Of a stretch of DNA of 64,000 nt, positions 43,878 to 55,072 are shown piece after piece. This DNA comes from Parachlorella kessleri. Taxonomy: Eukaryota; Chlorophyta; Trebouxiophyceae; Chlorellales; Chlorellaceae. The notes under the pieces were generated by a model. It did no database searches. It saw only the letters and a list, made by a program, of their open reading frames with translations, and was not told the DNA's origin. The translations under genes were made by a program, and so were the position numbers. Each line of letters starts with the position of its first letter. Positions within the stretch are counted from its first letter, which is position 1. The DNA lies in NCBI GenBank assembly GCA_001598975.1, contig BBXU01001860.1:1-64000 (forward strand), given 5' to 3'.

Positions 43878-46145
43878 ATGCGTCAACCACCCAGGTGTGA
43901 AGATAGGCTTCGCTGCTGTGGCCAGCTAACTGCTGTGTGGCCACTGGAAGCGCCCTGCTACTCCTGGACGCTTCTGAAGCATGCTAGGTGTCTGTGCACC
44001 TGCTCGCAGGGCGAGCATGACTAACCAGGGCAAGAGCTTCTGCCAGATAGTTTGTGTAGCAGCCCTGGTGGGCGTGGCAGTTGTAAGCTTCTCTTTCTGG
44101 GATCCAACCACAGCACACCCTAGCCCAAGCCGCAGACGGCTCTCTCGTGTCCTGGCCGAAGACTTCAGTGCTGTGCACCTAGGTGGGTTCCGCTGCTGCA
44201 TGCATGCTATGCTTGTTCCACCAGCCCTAGGGCAGATGTCAGACCTTTTCGAAAATTGAACAAAAAACCTGCCCAGGCCTCGGCGCCCAGCCAGCCTTAG
44301 CGGCAGGTGTAAAATATCACGGCACTGGGCCCTTGTTAAAGTCAGCGTGGATCTCAGCACAGTCCCTCCCAAGCTGCCGTGTGCCACAAGCTTCCCTCCA
44401 TCACACTTGCAGCTGCAGTTGACCCCGCAAAAGAAGTGCACCAGGCGCTGGTGGCGGGCAGCTTGTCCGCGTCCAACCCCATGGTGCTGGGTGCCATGGC
44501 GAACACACCCTGGCTGCTGCCACCCGGCACCAAGCTGCCCTACTCGGGCATGGAGAACGACTTGGACGGCCTGCTGCGCACCCAAGCAAGCGGACCTGTT
44601 CAGGGCTTCCCAGCAGTTACAATGGTGTTCTTCAGCCACCACCACCGCACCATGCTCATGAACTGTGTCTACTCCCTGTCCAAGTTTGCAGGTGGGGGCA
44701 TGTATGGGAGCCAGGCAGCTGGTGTTTGCAGGGAGCACCGAAGCGCTGCACAGCATATGTGCAGATGCACAACAGTGCATGTCTGTGATGCCAAAGGTAG
44801 CAGGCACGTTAGTGGACATTTGGCAGTGCAGCACCTTTCCGTGGTTGGCTATGACCGGGTCAGAGGCAAAGTAAACCTTAGAGTGAATACCGTGGCTGTA
44901 TGCGCATCCATGCAGGCGTGAGCAGCTTTATTGTCCTCACCTGGGATGACAGGAGCCTGAGCACCTGCCTTCAGATGAACCTCCCATGCTACAATGCCTC
45001 GGGCCTGCTGCCGGCACCTATTGATGACCACCAAGAAGCGCTTTTCCAGACAGAGTCATATACACAAATCATGTGAGTTTCTAGGGGCGGAGCGGTTGTG
45101 CTACCCTTCCAGCTTCTGTGGCTGCTGCATTTGAGATTGCTGAAGGTGGGTAGGCAGCCCCAACCACTAAGTGCCGCCTTTCACCCACAGCCTGAACTGC
45201 CAGCCTACAACAGTTATGGTGAGCTTGGTGCAGGTGGTTCCGTCCCCTTGTAATCTCGAAAGTGCTGGAGAGAGGCTATGCCGTGCACCACACTGATGTT
45301 GACATTGCCTACAGCCCATTTGGTACGTACTGGGCCGCAGTGGCCGCCCCGATCACCACGTCTAATCTGCTGTGCCTGGCCCGGCGCATGGCATGCCCGT
45401 GCACGCTTGCACAAGACTTACTGGCAAGCCTGCCTACCTTGGGACTGTTTGCATGATGCAGTTGCCAACATTGCCAGAAGCACCAAACCCCACATCAGGA
45501 AAAGTGATGACCCATTGATTGATTGCTGTTGCAGACCTTTACGCCTCCTTTGGGGCCTACATGAAACAGACTGGTATCACGGGGGTCTTCATGGCTGAGC
45601 TTCCCGTCAATGGCGGCAATTATTTTGTGCTGCCCACCCCCGCCGGCCGCCTGCTTTTCCAGCGCTGGGTGTCCGTGATGAACCCCAGCATCGCCCTTGG
45701 GTACCACGACCAGGACGGGCTGTCTCGATTGGTGGTAGCGGCTTACGAGACCTGCGATTCCTGGAGGCAATGTGCTACTAGGCTGGCAGCCAGAAACAAG
45801 ACCTCCACCTCTGTCAGTCCACAGTCTTCCAAGGCCCTCTTGCGGCGCACGCCCAGCGCCTTTCAGGAACTTTTTGGGTCTTGGTGTGCCGGCAATGAGC
45901 CTGAGAAGCTAACGCCTGTCGATCCCTGTCAGCAAGGATTTAGCTTTGCCTACTTCCACGTCATTTGTGCCACTGGTGCCGAGCCCAAGGTCGCTGGGCT
46001 CAAAGCAATTGGCTACTGGTTCCTTGACGCAGCATGCGCTGCAGAGGGACCTCTGTCCAACTGCAAGCCCCTTGCCTGGAGCCAGCCAGCGGTGGAGGAC
46101 AGCTTCCTACGCTGTCCAAAGACGAGGATTGCCTTCAATGCGTGA
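43878..46145 (+). CDS. Glycosyltransferase paralogue A (nucleotide-diphospho-sugar transferase type)
   Basis: Six exons close in phase: 43878-43894, 44010-44182, 44413-44691, 44916-45072, 45234-45322 and 45535-46145, for 441 residues. The 17-base first exon (MRQPPR) is supported by identical structure in three paralogues. A signal anchor follows (IVCVAALVGVAVVSFSFW), so it is a type II Golgi protein. The catalytic part has a DXD motif in YAVHHTDVDIAYSPF, preceded by WFRPLVISKVLERG, then ELPVNGGNYFVLPTPAGRLL and YHDQDGLSRLV, all in the order expected for PF03407-like enzymes (the group containing extensin arabinosyltransferases). Conserved GMENDLDGLL lies N-terminal to this. It is closest to paralogue C. 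The donor sugar and acceptor are unknown. Confidence 0.93.
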
Positions 46146-46772
46146 ATACTCAAATTAGTATCCCTCCTGCGCTTGGGCATGGGCCCTCAATTGAACCAAT
46201 TATAACGTGTATTGGACATGCTCAATGATTACGAGGTAACCTCCTGAGGTCTTTGTACCGTACATTGTGCATAAACTGTTCAGCAGAGATGGGTGCATCC
46301 TGACATTTTTATGGCAGTGGCGGTGACGACCTGGCACTGTGTTTTGGATCGTGATTGTGAGCCTACATGTATGGAGTATCTTATTATTGTGTCAGTTGGT
46401 AGCACCTTTGCTACCCTTGCACCCTTTCTACCCTTTGCTTGGCTATATACGTACAAAAATATTCATGTCCACGTGGGGCTCCACGCTTTTGAATGATGGG
46501 ACGAGCTTTACATGATGGCTTAGTAGCTAAGCTTGACTGTTTCTAGCACGGGTGCTATTTCTAGCAAGGATACCCTAATGATATACCCGTGTCTCTATAA
46601 GCCACTGTCAGAAGCAGTGGGTGCATTGTGACCCATCAAGCAGGCAGTTTGTGTGCATTGTGCAGTAGAAGGGAGGGGCTGGGGTCCTCAAGAAGTCCAA
46701 GAGCAAGGACATAACATGCATGATAAACGAGGCCTAGAGTCTCAGAAAACAGAACTAACAAGCACTCCGGGA
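46146..46772. other. Intergenic stretch between convergent genes
   Basis: 3' UTRs of glycosyltransferase A (+) and the Ser/Pro-rich protein gene (-). AT-richer than the coding DNA. No repeat or RNA gene is recognised. Confidence 0.5.
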
Positions 46773-49700
46773 TCAAATATCACCACCGTTGCAGACAAAA
46801 GCCTTCTGTCTGCGCGCTAGAGCAGAGCCGTGACCCTGGGTCCACAGCCCCTTCCTAACAACGGTGGTTATGAAGGCCTGGAGCTGCATAGCTTGCCCGT
46901 ATGGAGCCTGGGGCTTCCGTTGCATACGGAAGAAGAGGTATAGCTGTAACGGGCAGCCTGGGCTTAGCTTGAGAGCGTCTGCACACCCACCAGATGAAGC
47001 AGCCGACCACCTGCGACAGATTTGCTCAATGCCCATAATCAAATCAATCAATGAACAATGTCGTTGGGTTCCCAGCAGGCTTGCCAACACCATCCTGGGG
47101 ATGGGGTCCCAAACAAGTGGGGGAGAATAAGATACCTCGATCGAACCTGCTCTGTGAGCTCACCAGCAGGAGCCCTCCACCGCCACCGACAACAGCGCCA
47201 ATAATGACGGAGTTTCCACTGCCGGCAAATCCAGCAGCCACTTGGAACGGCGCAGCCGTGACTGGACCTATATTGCCAGCTACGTCAATGGCATACAGCT
47301 CCAACACATAGTACCCATCGTCTAGATCCTACACAGGGGGATGAAAAGCCCCAACTTGTGTTTGCCACTGGACAAGCCAAACGTCTGGCCACTGTTTAGT
47401 GTCTCGCCATGCAAAAGGCAGCCATTATCTACAATATTGCCCACGTCTGAGCGATTCTACATGCGAGCAAGCCACACCTCGGCTCTCAGTCCTTTGCCCC
47501 AGTCCAACGCACCTGGTAACCAATGGAGCCAGTGGCAGGAACCCAAGACCCCAGCACCGCGGCAGCGCTCACGATAACTTCAGTACTCTGTGGAGTCGCA
47601 TAGTCGTCAGTACTGAGAAGGGTCCGCATTGCCTTTGGCAATACTGCACCACCCAGTTCACCTTGCTTTGCCCAAGTGAGGGCAGCCCTGCTAGCAGCGC
47701 TGTCAGAAGAAGACTTAGCACCAACGAGTCTTGCAAACTGCAACTGTGACACCATCTGCGGGGCAGGAGGGGGGAGGGGATTGTATGGCCCTTCCTTGAT
47801 GTACATGTGGCATAAAGCCCTCCCTTGATAAGAGTGAAAGCCTGTACTATTCAGCCTTGCATGCGTGCAATGTGATTAGAGCCGCTGGGTAAAAAGTGCA
47901 GGCATGCTCACCACCAGCATCGTTTCATAACGGGCTACAGCTGCAGACGCGGGGGAGGCAACCACTGCCAGCCCAAATGTCACGGAGTCGGAGGTGACCG
48001 TCGCTCCCCTGCACCAAGACACCACCGCACGTCACTTCCACGTCCCCAAGCAAGAGGCAATTATCCTGTGCTGCTGGAGACCACCATCGCTAAGTCTAGT
48101 GGTTCTAAGCCAGATCTGGCTGAGTACCACATAGCGGATTCTATACACCGTTGAGTGCCAGCTGTGCAGGCTGGTTCATTGCTCACATTGCAGGTCCTGA
48201 GCTGATGGAAGCAGTGGGGGCCGTGAATGCTACCCAGAATGAACTCTCGGCAGTCTCATTCACCGCGCCAGCAGCATCGATGGCGAGGACGGTCATGCCC
48301 CAACGCCCTTCCTGCACAGCAGCATTGCGACTGGTGATCCTCAGTGACAAACCCTGCACGCATGTGGGCATGCAAAAGTGTCAGGGAAGACTCAACGTCA
48401 CAATATGTCAACTAACACCGGCTTGAGAGCATGCCTTACGGCGCCAACACTTTAAATCCAACACAAAAGGTCCGTCCTCACTGGGTGGTTGCGCTTACCT
48501 GCAGGCTAGTAAACGTCATGGGGCTACTGCAGGACTCCCACTGCCCTGCGGACGTACTGCCGGCGCCACCCACGACAACTAGGGCACGCAGGCGGCAATG
48601 GAAGGTCTGCACTGCAGCCCTGCAGCCGAGGTAGCCAAGGTTGAATCAAATTAAGTGCGTGCCGACCGGAAGCAACTGCAGCCAGCCTTGTGTAGCAACA
48701 AGTGCAAGGAGGACCACCATTGGCAGACAGCAGTTCTTATGCAAGAATCATGGCTCCTTACCCTGTGAAATCGGTTGCTGCAAAGGTGACGGTGAGGCTG
48801 GTACGGTTTGTTGCGTGTGGGATGTCAAGCTTGGTCCATACTGGAGAAGCAGAAGGAGCAATAGAACGGGACATCGTTGCAGGAAGCAGCACAGCCGGCA
48901 TGGCGCTATTTTCCGTCGGGATAGCAGAGATAGGGCTGAGCGATGTTGGAGTCTTGGGGCTGGATGTTGATAAAGGACTTTGACTTGGTGAAGGGCTATG
49001 GCTGAGGCTGAGCAGCGGCGAGGGAGTTGGAGATGCGGTGGGCGAGGGACTGCAAGTTGACAGCAGGCAGGCAGGCAAAGTTTGCCTGAAGTCAGTGCTC
49101 AGGCCCTGCAACATGCTTCCTACCACTGCGCCTGAGCAGGCTGTATGAACGACAGCATCTGCAAAGGTTTTGCAGAGGCAGGCACGATAACCATTGCCTG
49201 GTCTAACACCATGGCCAAGAGCTGGCGTAACAGTGCCAATGCAGCAATTCAATGTCACTGGGTATAGGGTGTAAACACTCACACATACCACATTTGCTGG
49301 CAGTGTGACCTGGATTGCCTCGTTTGAGCCTACCATAAAGCTTGCTTCTAGCCGTCTCACCTGGGAGAGAGTGGGAGTCGGGGCGAGGGACTTGGACGAG
49401 CAGACGGAGGATTGAAAGAAAACGCAGGAGGAGAGGAAAGAGGAGATGACGGTGAGGGCGATGCCACGTTGCCCGCAAGTGAAGAGTTAGGGCTGGGGGA
49501 AGAGGGACCGGGGCTGGATGGTGAGGGACTGGGACTTGGTGAGGGGCTATGGCTGGGGCTATTAAACAGCGCAGACATTGGGGATGCGGCGGGCAAGGGA
49601 CTGCAGGCGGCAGGCAGGCAGGCAGGCCTTGTCTCAAACTGTGTCAGAGGGCAGCCGGAGCGTCTGCACACTCCACAGCAAGATTTCTGCCAGTGCAGCC

Positions 49701-50611
49701 GGTAAATTGGACGGATACCAAGGGGCACGGTTCGTAGCTGTATCCTCCCGCGTAACCCAGCCAAGCCATATCTTTCATAGTGCCTCGACTGGTGGTGCTA
49801 TGCATGACCCAAATGCCTTGAGGCATTAACCACCGTACTAAGCTAGACAGGTAGACTTTTTTAAATCAGTGCGTGGCAGGTTATCATCTCCCCAGCATCC
49901 TTACCTGGGACTAGGCAGACCCTGGGGCGATGAACTCAGTGTAGAGCTAAGTGGCAGCAATGGCAGTAGGGGTACCACCGGTGCGGAGGGTGGTGGCCTA
50001 CAGAGAGGCAGGTGTAGCAGGGCCTGAGAGCAGTGCGGTGTTATGCACATTCCGCATCAGAGCTACAACAGCGGCCAGTGAGGTGGGCAGATGCACATGA
50101 GATTGCCATCTTTTGCCAAGTACACCTTCACATGGGGCCAGGTGATGCTTGGGTCGAGTGGCTCGGGCTGGGTGAACGGCTAACGCTAGGGGAGGGTGAC
50201 CCGGGCTGCACAGGAGAGGAGCACACCTGCTATGTTTGCATTTATCTTGGGGCTGACACGAGTCTAGTCGACGCAACCCAGTTGTGAGCCAGTGGTGTTT
50301 GCAAACATACACCTGCTTGGCCGGCAGCATAGATACGTATACGAGGTTGGTCCCTGTGAGGTGGGAGCGCTGGCTCTTTTCGTCAAGGCTTGCATCAGTT
50401 CGACTGCAGCAACGTCACACAGTGATGTTTTGGCTTTAGGAACTCCCTGGAGGGAGGACGCCAGCCGCAGAAGGCGCAGCTACCCATTTGCGCCATCTAA
50501 CTCCGTCCTGAGCTGTGAGTTGCCATTGGAGCCTGTAGTGGCCCCGGCGCGCTCTGTGAGCGCCAGCAGGCAAGCGGTGGTAACTACTAGAGCAAGCATG
50601 GCTCGTCCCAT
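46773..50611 (-). CDS. Ser/Pro-rich extracellular protein with Ig-like repeats and a transmembrane end
   Basis: The first exon is 50611-50484, an ATG plus signal peptide (MGRAMLALVVTTACLLALTE). Later exons include Ser/Pro blocks around 50210-50150, 49990-49910, 49600-49360 and 49070-48770 (SPSHSPSPSPSPSPSS and similar), the Ig-like segments around 48625-48510 and 48365-48190 (FHCRLRALVVVGGAG, WESCSSPMTFTSL, GMTVLAIDAAGAVNE), 48010-47920, 47760-47510, 47328-47164 (DGYYVLELYAIDVAGNIG) and the last exon 46943-46773. The final two exons join in phase to give a helix SVIIGAVVGGGGGLLLLYLF followed by basic RMQRK and a short cytoplasmic tail. Several middle junctions are unresolved, so length is uncertain. 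SP repeats are typical sites of Hyp-O-glycosylation in algal walls (established for volvocine extracellular-matrix proteins). Lying between glycosyltransferases A and B, it is a candidate acceptor. Confidence 0.7.
48950..49625 (-). repeat. Duplicated Ser/Pro exon with its acceptor
   Basis: The intron end and Ser/Pro exon start at about 49625-49490 and about 49075-48950 (read on the - strand) are diverged copies: CCTGCCTGCCTG, then TGCAGTCCCT.GCCC.CCGCATC, then AGCC.CAGCCATAGCCC.TCA and CCAAGTC. This is an internal exon duplication that expanded the Ser/Pro region. Confidence 0.8.
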
Positions 50612-51583
50612 TCCTGCTGGGATAACAATCAGTGAAGGAGGCAACACGATGAAAGAGGGAGATCAACGAGGACTGAGTTTGCTCTTAGACTCAAGTTGCG
50701 ATACACAGTTGCAATGAATGTCAGGTCTCCAAGGCCACCAGTCTGTTTGGTATCAAAAGAGGTACCAGATGCACAGTAGGGCGCAAGCGCCAAGCATGTC
50801 CAACGTTCTCTGAGAAGAGCAGCGTCCCAGGGCTGCCATTTTGACACGCTTCGAAGCGCCCCTTCTTCTCCGGTTGTACAGGCAGTGCGAAAGCACGGGG
50901 CAATCGTCCACCACTATGCAAGGGACCCTGTCCAAAAGCCCCTCCAGGAACTGGTGCATACATGCCCATGTCTCTGGGTTAGAGATGAAGCTTGAACCTC
51001 AGCTTGTTGCAAGTCTTGTCTGATCTTGCGTAAGTTTTTATCTAGGCAGGTTAAAACGCGCGCTTATTACAACAGATTTCCTGCAACAAAACAACCCACA
51101 GACACTTAGAGGCAAACCCTTACTTCGGGGACTACATCGGGCCTACGAGTCCACTGGGCAACACACACAAAGGCTATTGAAACTGGCAGCAAGCAGAAAT
51201 ATACCTGAGCACAGAAGTAGCACACGCCAGAAGGACACCAAGAGACCATACCGAGGCTGGCACACATGTACGAAAAGATACTGTTGGGTGCTGTCACAAC
51301 ACCCAATGGCAGTAATAGCGGTGCGGTATAGACTCCATGGATACGGCAAAGCCCAGCGGGATTTGTACGTACAAATATATATACTGCACAGTATACTGCA
51401 CACTGCACACAGTACTGCATAGCGGATGTTGAGACAGTTTAAGCGAAACTCACACAGGCCACAGCATCAAGATCCCCAACCCCCTCCAGCCAGGGCAATA
51501 ACATGTATGATGAGGTATAGATACCTACTAGTCGGCACCAAACGCAAGGTGAAGAAACAAATGATGAAGGTACCAGCACATGC
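50612..51583. other. Intergenic stretch
   Basis: Promoter side of the Ser/Pro-rich protein gene and 3' UTR of glycosyltransferase B, both - strand. A run of short TACTGCACA-type repeats lies at about 51380-51418. No convincing gene. Confidence 0.5.
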
Positions 51584-53852
51584 TTACTGTGCATTGAAGG
51601 CCAGCCTGCTGCTTGGGCACCGCAGAAAGGCGTCCTCCACACCTGGGCGGCTCCAAGCCAAGGGCTTGCAGTTTGACAGGGGTCCGCCTGCTACACATGA
51701 TTCTTCAAGAAACCAGTAGCCAATCCCCTTCAGCCCAGCGGCCTTCCGCTCCGCACCAGTGACGCAGATGACATGGAAGTAGGCAAAACTAAAGCCTGGC
51801 TGGCAACGGTCCACAGGCGTCAGTTTCTCAGGCTGGCCACCGGCACACCACGACCCAAAGAGCTCCTGGAAGGCACTGGGCGTGCGCCGCAAGAGAGCCT
51901 TGGGCAGTGGTGCTGTGCTATCAGTTGTCGACTCATTTTTCGCTGCCAGCCTCGAAACACAGTCGTTCCAGGTGTCACATGTGTCATATGCTGCCATCAC
52001 CAGCCGGGACAGGCTGTCCTGGTCATGGAATCCCAGGGCGATGCTGGGGTCCATCATAGACAGCCAGCGCTGAAACATCAAGTGGGTCGCGGGGGTGGGC
52101 AGCAATAAGTAGTTGCCACTATTGACTGGGAGCTCGGCCATGAAGACGCCGGCAATGCCAGTGTTGTTAATGAAGGCACCGAAAGAGGCATAGAGGTCTG
52201 CAGGCAAGATGCTCGCTTGTCAGCTCCACAGTGGACAGGTTTCTGGCGAAAAAATGGGTTGGAGACGGCAAGCAGCAGAAATGGGATGCTGCTGTGAACC
52301 CAAAATGTAGTGCAAAGCTGCAGCAACATCAAACTCCCGCGCTGTTGCAGCAGGTTGAAGGCAAGGGACGCTAGCCCTTCATTACCCCACATACCAGCAG
52401 GGCTGCTGCCACATGGTGTGCGCTGGGTCTTGCAAAGCATCCTCGTGACCAGTGGACGCAATCCAAGCCCAGCACTCACCGAAGGGGCTGTAGGCAATAT
52501 CAACGTCAGTGAGGTGCACCGCATAGCCCTTCTCAAGCACCTTGGAGACGACAAGGGGCCGGAACCACCTACACCACCACCACAGATGACACTCATAGAC
52601 ACGGAACCTTTGGTTGAAAGGAGGGCTTGTTGGGCAATCTGCAGAGACCAGCAAAGCTAGCAACAGAGCCCCCATGATGACAAACGCCGCCCTCACATGC
52701 CTCAGCTTTCAACAGTTTGGCAGCCCCAGCAACACGCCAGCATTCAGAAGCCTTAGACTCACACAATTTGGGTGTATGATTGTGTTTGGAAGACCGCTTC
52801 ATCATTGCTTCTAATCGGGAATGGCAGCAAGGATGAACTGTTGTAACATGGGAGGTTCATTCCAATGCAGGCTTCAAGGCTACTGTCGTCCCAGGTAAGG
52901 ACTATGTAGCTGGGCACACCTACAGAGGACATGTCCAGGGAAACAGTTCAAGCAACCTGGATCTGCAGACAGTCTCAGGCAGTGCTTGTGTGCAACGTAC
53001 AAGGCCGTTGCTAACACATGAAAGACCGCACTTGTTATGGTTTTTGGCTGGAAGCCCACATGCGGTTTCTGCAAGGATATGGCATAGCACTATCGAGACC
53101 TCGGTGTGCGCCCACCTGCAAACTTGACAAGGGAGTAGATGCAGTTCATGAGCATGGTCCGGTGGTGGTGATTGAAGAAGATCATTGTGACAGCTGGGAA
53201 CCCCTGAACAGTGCGGTTGGTCTGGGTGCGCAGCAGCCCGTCCAAGTCATTCTCCATGCCGGAGTAGGGCATTTCCGTTTTAGGCGGCAGCAGCCAGGGC
53301 GCGTGTGCCAAGGCACTCAGCACCGCTGAGTTGTTGGCTGACAAGCTGCCGGCCACAAGTGCCTCATATAGTGACTGTGTGGGGTCTACTGCAGCAGGAA
53401 GTCTGAAGGCGCTGAGGGAGCAGCAATGATCGCTCTGAAGTTGTGGTACACTAGCCCGCACTGCATGCCTGACACTGACATGACGTATGACCGTAGAGTG
53501 CATGCTAGCAGCACGACATGCAAAGCAGAAGAACGCGGGTACCCACCTTGGTGCACGTCCTCCGCCAGGAAGCGATGTCGTCGCCTGCTGCGTGACCTCA
53601 AGTGGGTGAGGTCCAAGAGACTGCAGCTTACCACCGCTAGCCCCACCAGGGCTGCTATGCCTGCTATAAGGCAGAAGCTCCTGCGCTGGCAAGCCCTGCT
53701 GGACCTACAGGAACAAGAACCCAACCATTTAGCAGGCAGGGAGGGGTTGTGCCAGAGATCACGTGCAGTGGCCAGCACAAGCTTGGCTTAACCCAGCAGC
53801 CCCAACCGCAGTGACAAAGGATGACCTGCTCCCACCTGGGCAACTGACGCAT
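51584..53852 (-). CDS. Glycosyltransferase paralogue B
   Basis: Six exons close in phase: 53852-53836, 53704-53547, 53388-53116, 52919-52763, 52568-52480 and 52197-51584, for 435 residues. It has the 17-base first exon (MRQLPR), a signal anchor (IAGIAALVGLAVVSCSLL), GMENDLDGLL, WFRPLVVSKVLEKG, the DXD segment HLTDVDIAYSPF, ELPVNSGNYLLLPTPA and HDQDSLSRLV, as in the other copies. The third exon is six bases shorter than in A and D because the homologous acceptor AG is lost and a downstream AG is used. It is closest to paralogue D. The protein ends AFNAQ, one residue longer than A and C. Confidence 0.92.
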
Positions 53853-55063
53853 GATGGCGCTTGCACCTTCCAACTTGTTTAGTGTTCCTTGTGTGACAGA
53901 GATAGTGACAAGGCGATTCCTACATTTGGAAAACTGTTAAAAGCTGGCTTCCCGCCAAGGTAAACCTGGCTGGAACATTTCTGAGGTTGTTTGGACAAGC
54001 CAGTGCTCATGCTGTAACCTGTTGGGGTTTCAGCATCTCAGAGCGGCTGCGCATGCCGCGGCCTTACAGCTAAAACGCACCATGCATGCTGGCCTGCACA
54101 ACCTGCAAGGCAGGTGGACCTAGGTGCCTGGCAGCCTCATCACCAAGCCCAATCAAGCTAGAGTCCATGGAGGTGGCCACCACACCACAGCTTGCAGTGG
54201 TCCTCATGAGGGATCACCCAGCTCAGGTGGTGATCACCCAGCTCAGCAGCTGATCCAGCGGAGCTTGCGCACCTCTGAATACAAAGCTGCCCACAAGGTG
54301 CCAGCTTATCAGCAGCAGGACAGCCAGGCGGCACAGGTGCATGTCTGGAAGCAAACTCTGTCCGGGTGGCTGCCATATATGCGGGTGGGCGCCAGTGTGC
54401 ACATGTGCACCAGTGTGCACGTGCTGCAACGTTCTAGGCTGATATTACTGGTCATTGGTGCTACATCCTAAGCCTTGGACGTATGGCCATCATGCATTTA
54501 CCCAAGGGAGGTCTGTGCACTTATGAATGGATATGATGCATGATTGGCACGCAGCTTGTAGGAACCAAGCGTAAATGTCACTCAACTTGTAACTGCATCG
54601 GCCTTCTGCAAGCTGGTGGGTCTTCATGCTTCCCTCGCCATCTGTCTTGGGCGCATGCAATGGGGTGCAATGCTGGGCTACACTAAGGAGAGCGGCAAAG
54701 ATAGTGGCTACAAAAAGCTGGTAATTCCTTGTGTGGGTTGTAAATCAAGGGCAAACAGAAGCAGGGCAGTTGAGGTGTACCCCAGGAAACATCAATTCGT
54801 TGATCAGTCTAACTTCGTAGTAGACAAGCTAAGATAAGGTGAAGTTAACTTCTCACAAAGTCGTCAGTGAACGGAGGTCTCGGTGCATGTCAGTGGTGAG
54901 TGAGTGTGCCATACCAAGGTCAGCAAATCTGATCAGAAGCTTCGTGAGATGCATGCCACCTGGGACCCGGACCCAATAGGAGCCATGTTGTAAGGTGCAA
55001 GAAACACTACATAGCAGACGTGGGCCGTCTCACATTAATGCTTAACGGAGCAATATTGCTCCG
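53853..55063. other. Intergenic stretch between paralogues B and C
   Basis: About 1.2 kb with the B promoter (element at 53947-53957) and the C 3' UTR. Short direct repeats of GATCACCCAGCTCAG lie near 54209-54246 and GTGCAC-rich short repeats near 54397-54422. The right edge includes part of a 36-base palindrome. No gene is supported. Confidence 0.5.
53947..53957 (-). promoter_or_regulatory. E2F-like element upstream of paralogue B
   Basis: Read with the gene, TTGGCGGGAAGCCAG lies 95 bases upstream of the B start codon. The last 14 bases are identical to those of the A element (TGGCGGGAAGCCAG). Confidence 0.55.
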
Positions 55064-55072
55064 TTAAGCATT
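55037..55072. repeat. Perfect 36-base palindrome over the stop codon of paralogue C
   Basis: The half-site AATGCTTAACGGAGCAAT is followed, with no spacer, by its exact reverse complement. The right half contains the last codons and the TAA of glycosyltransferase C (55064-55066). It could extrude as a cruciform, or fold as an RNA hairpin at the 3' end of the mRNA. Confidence 0.95.
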
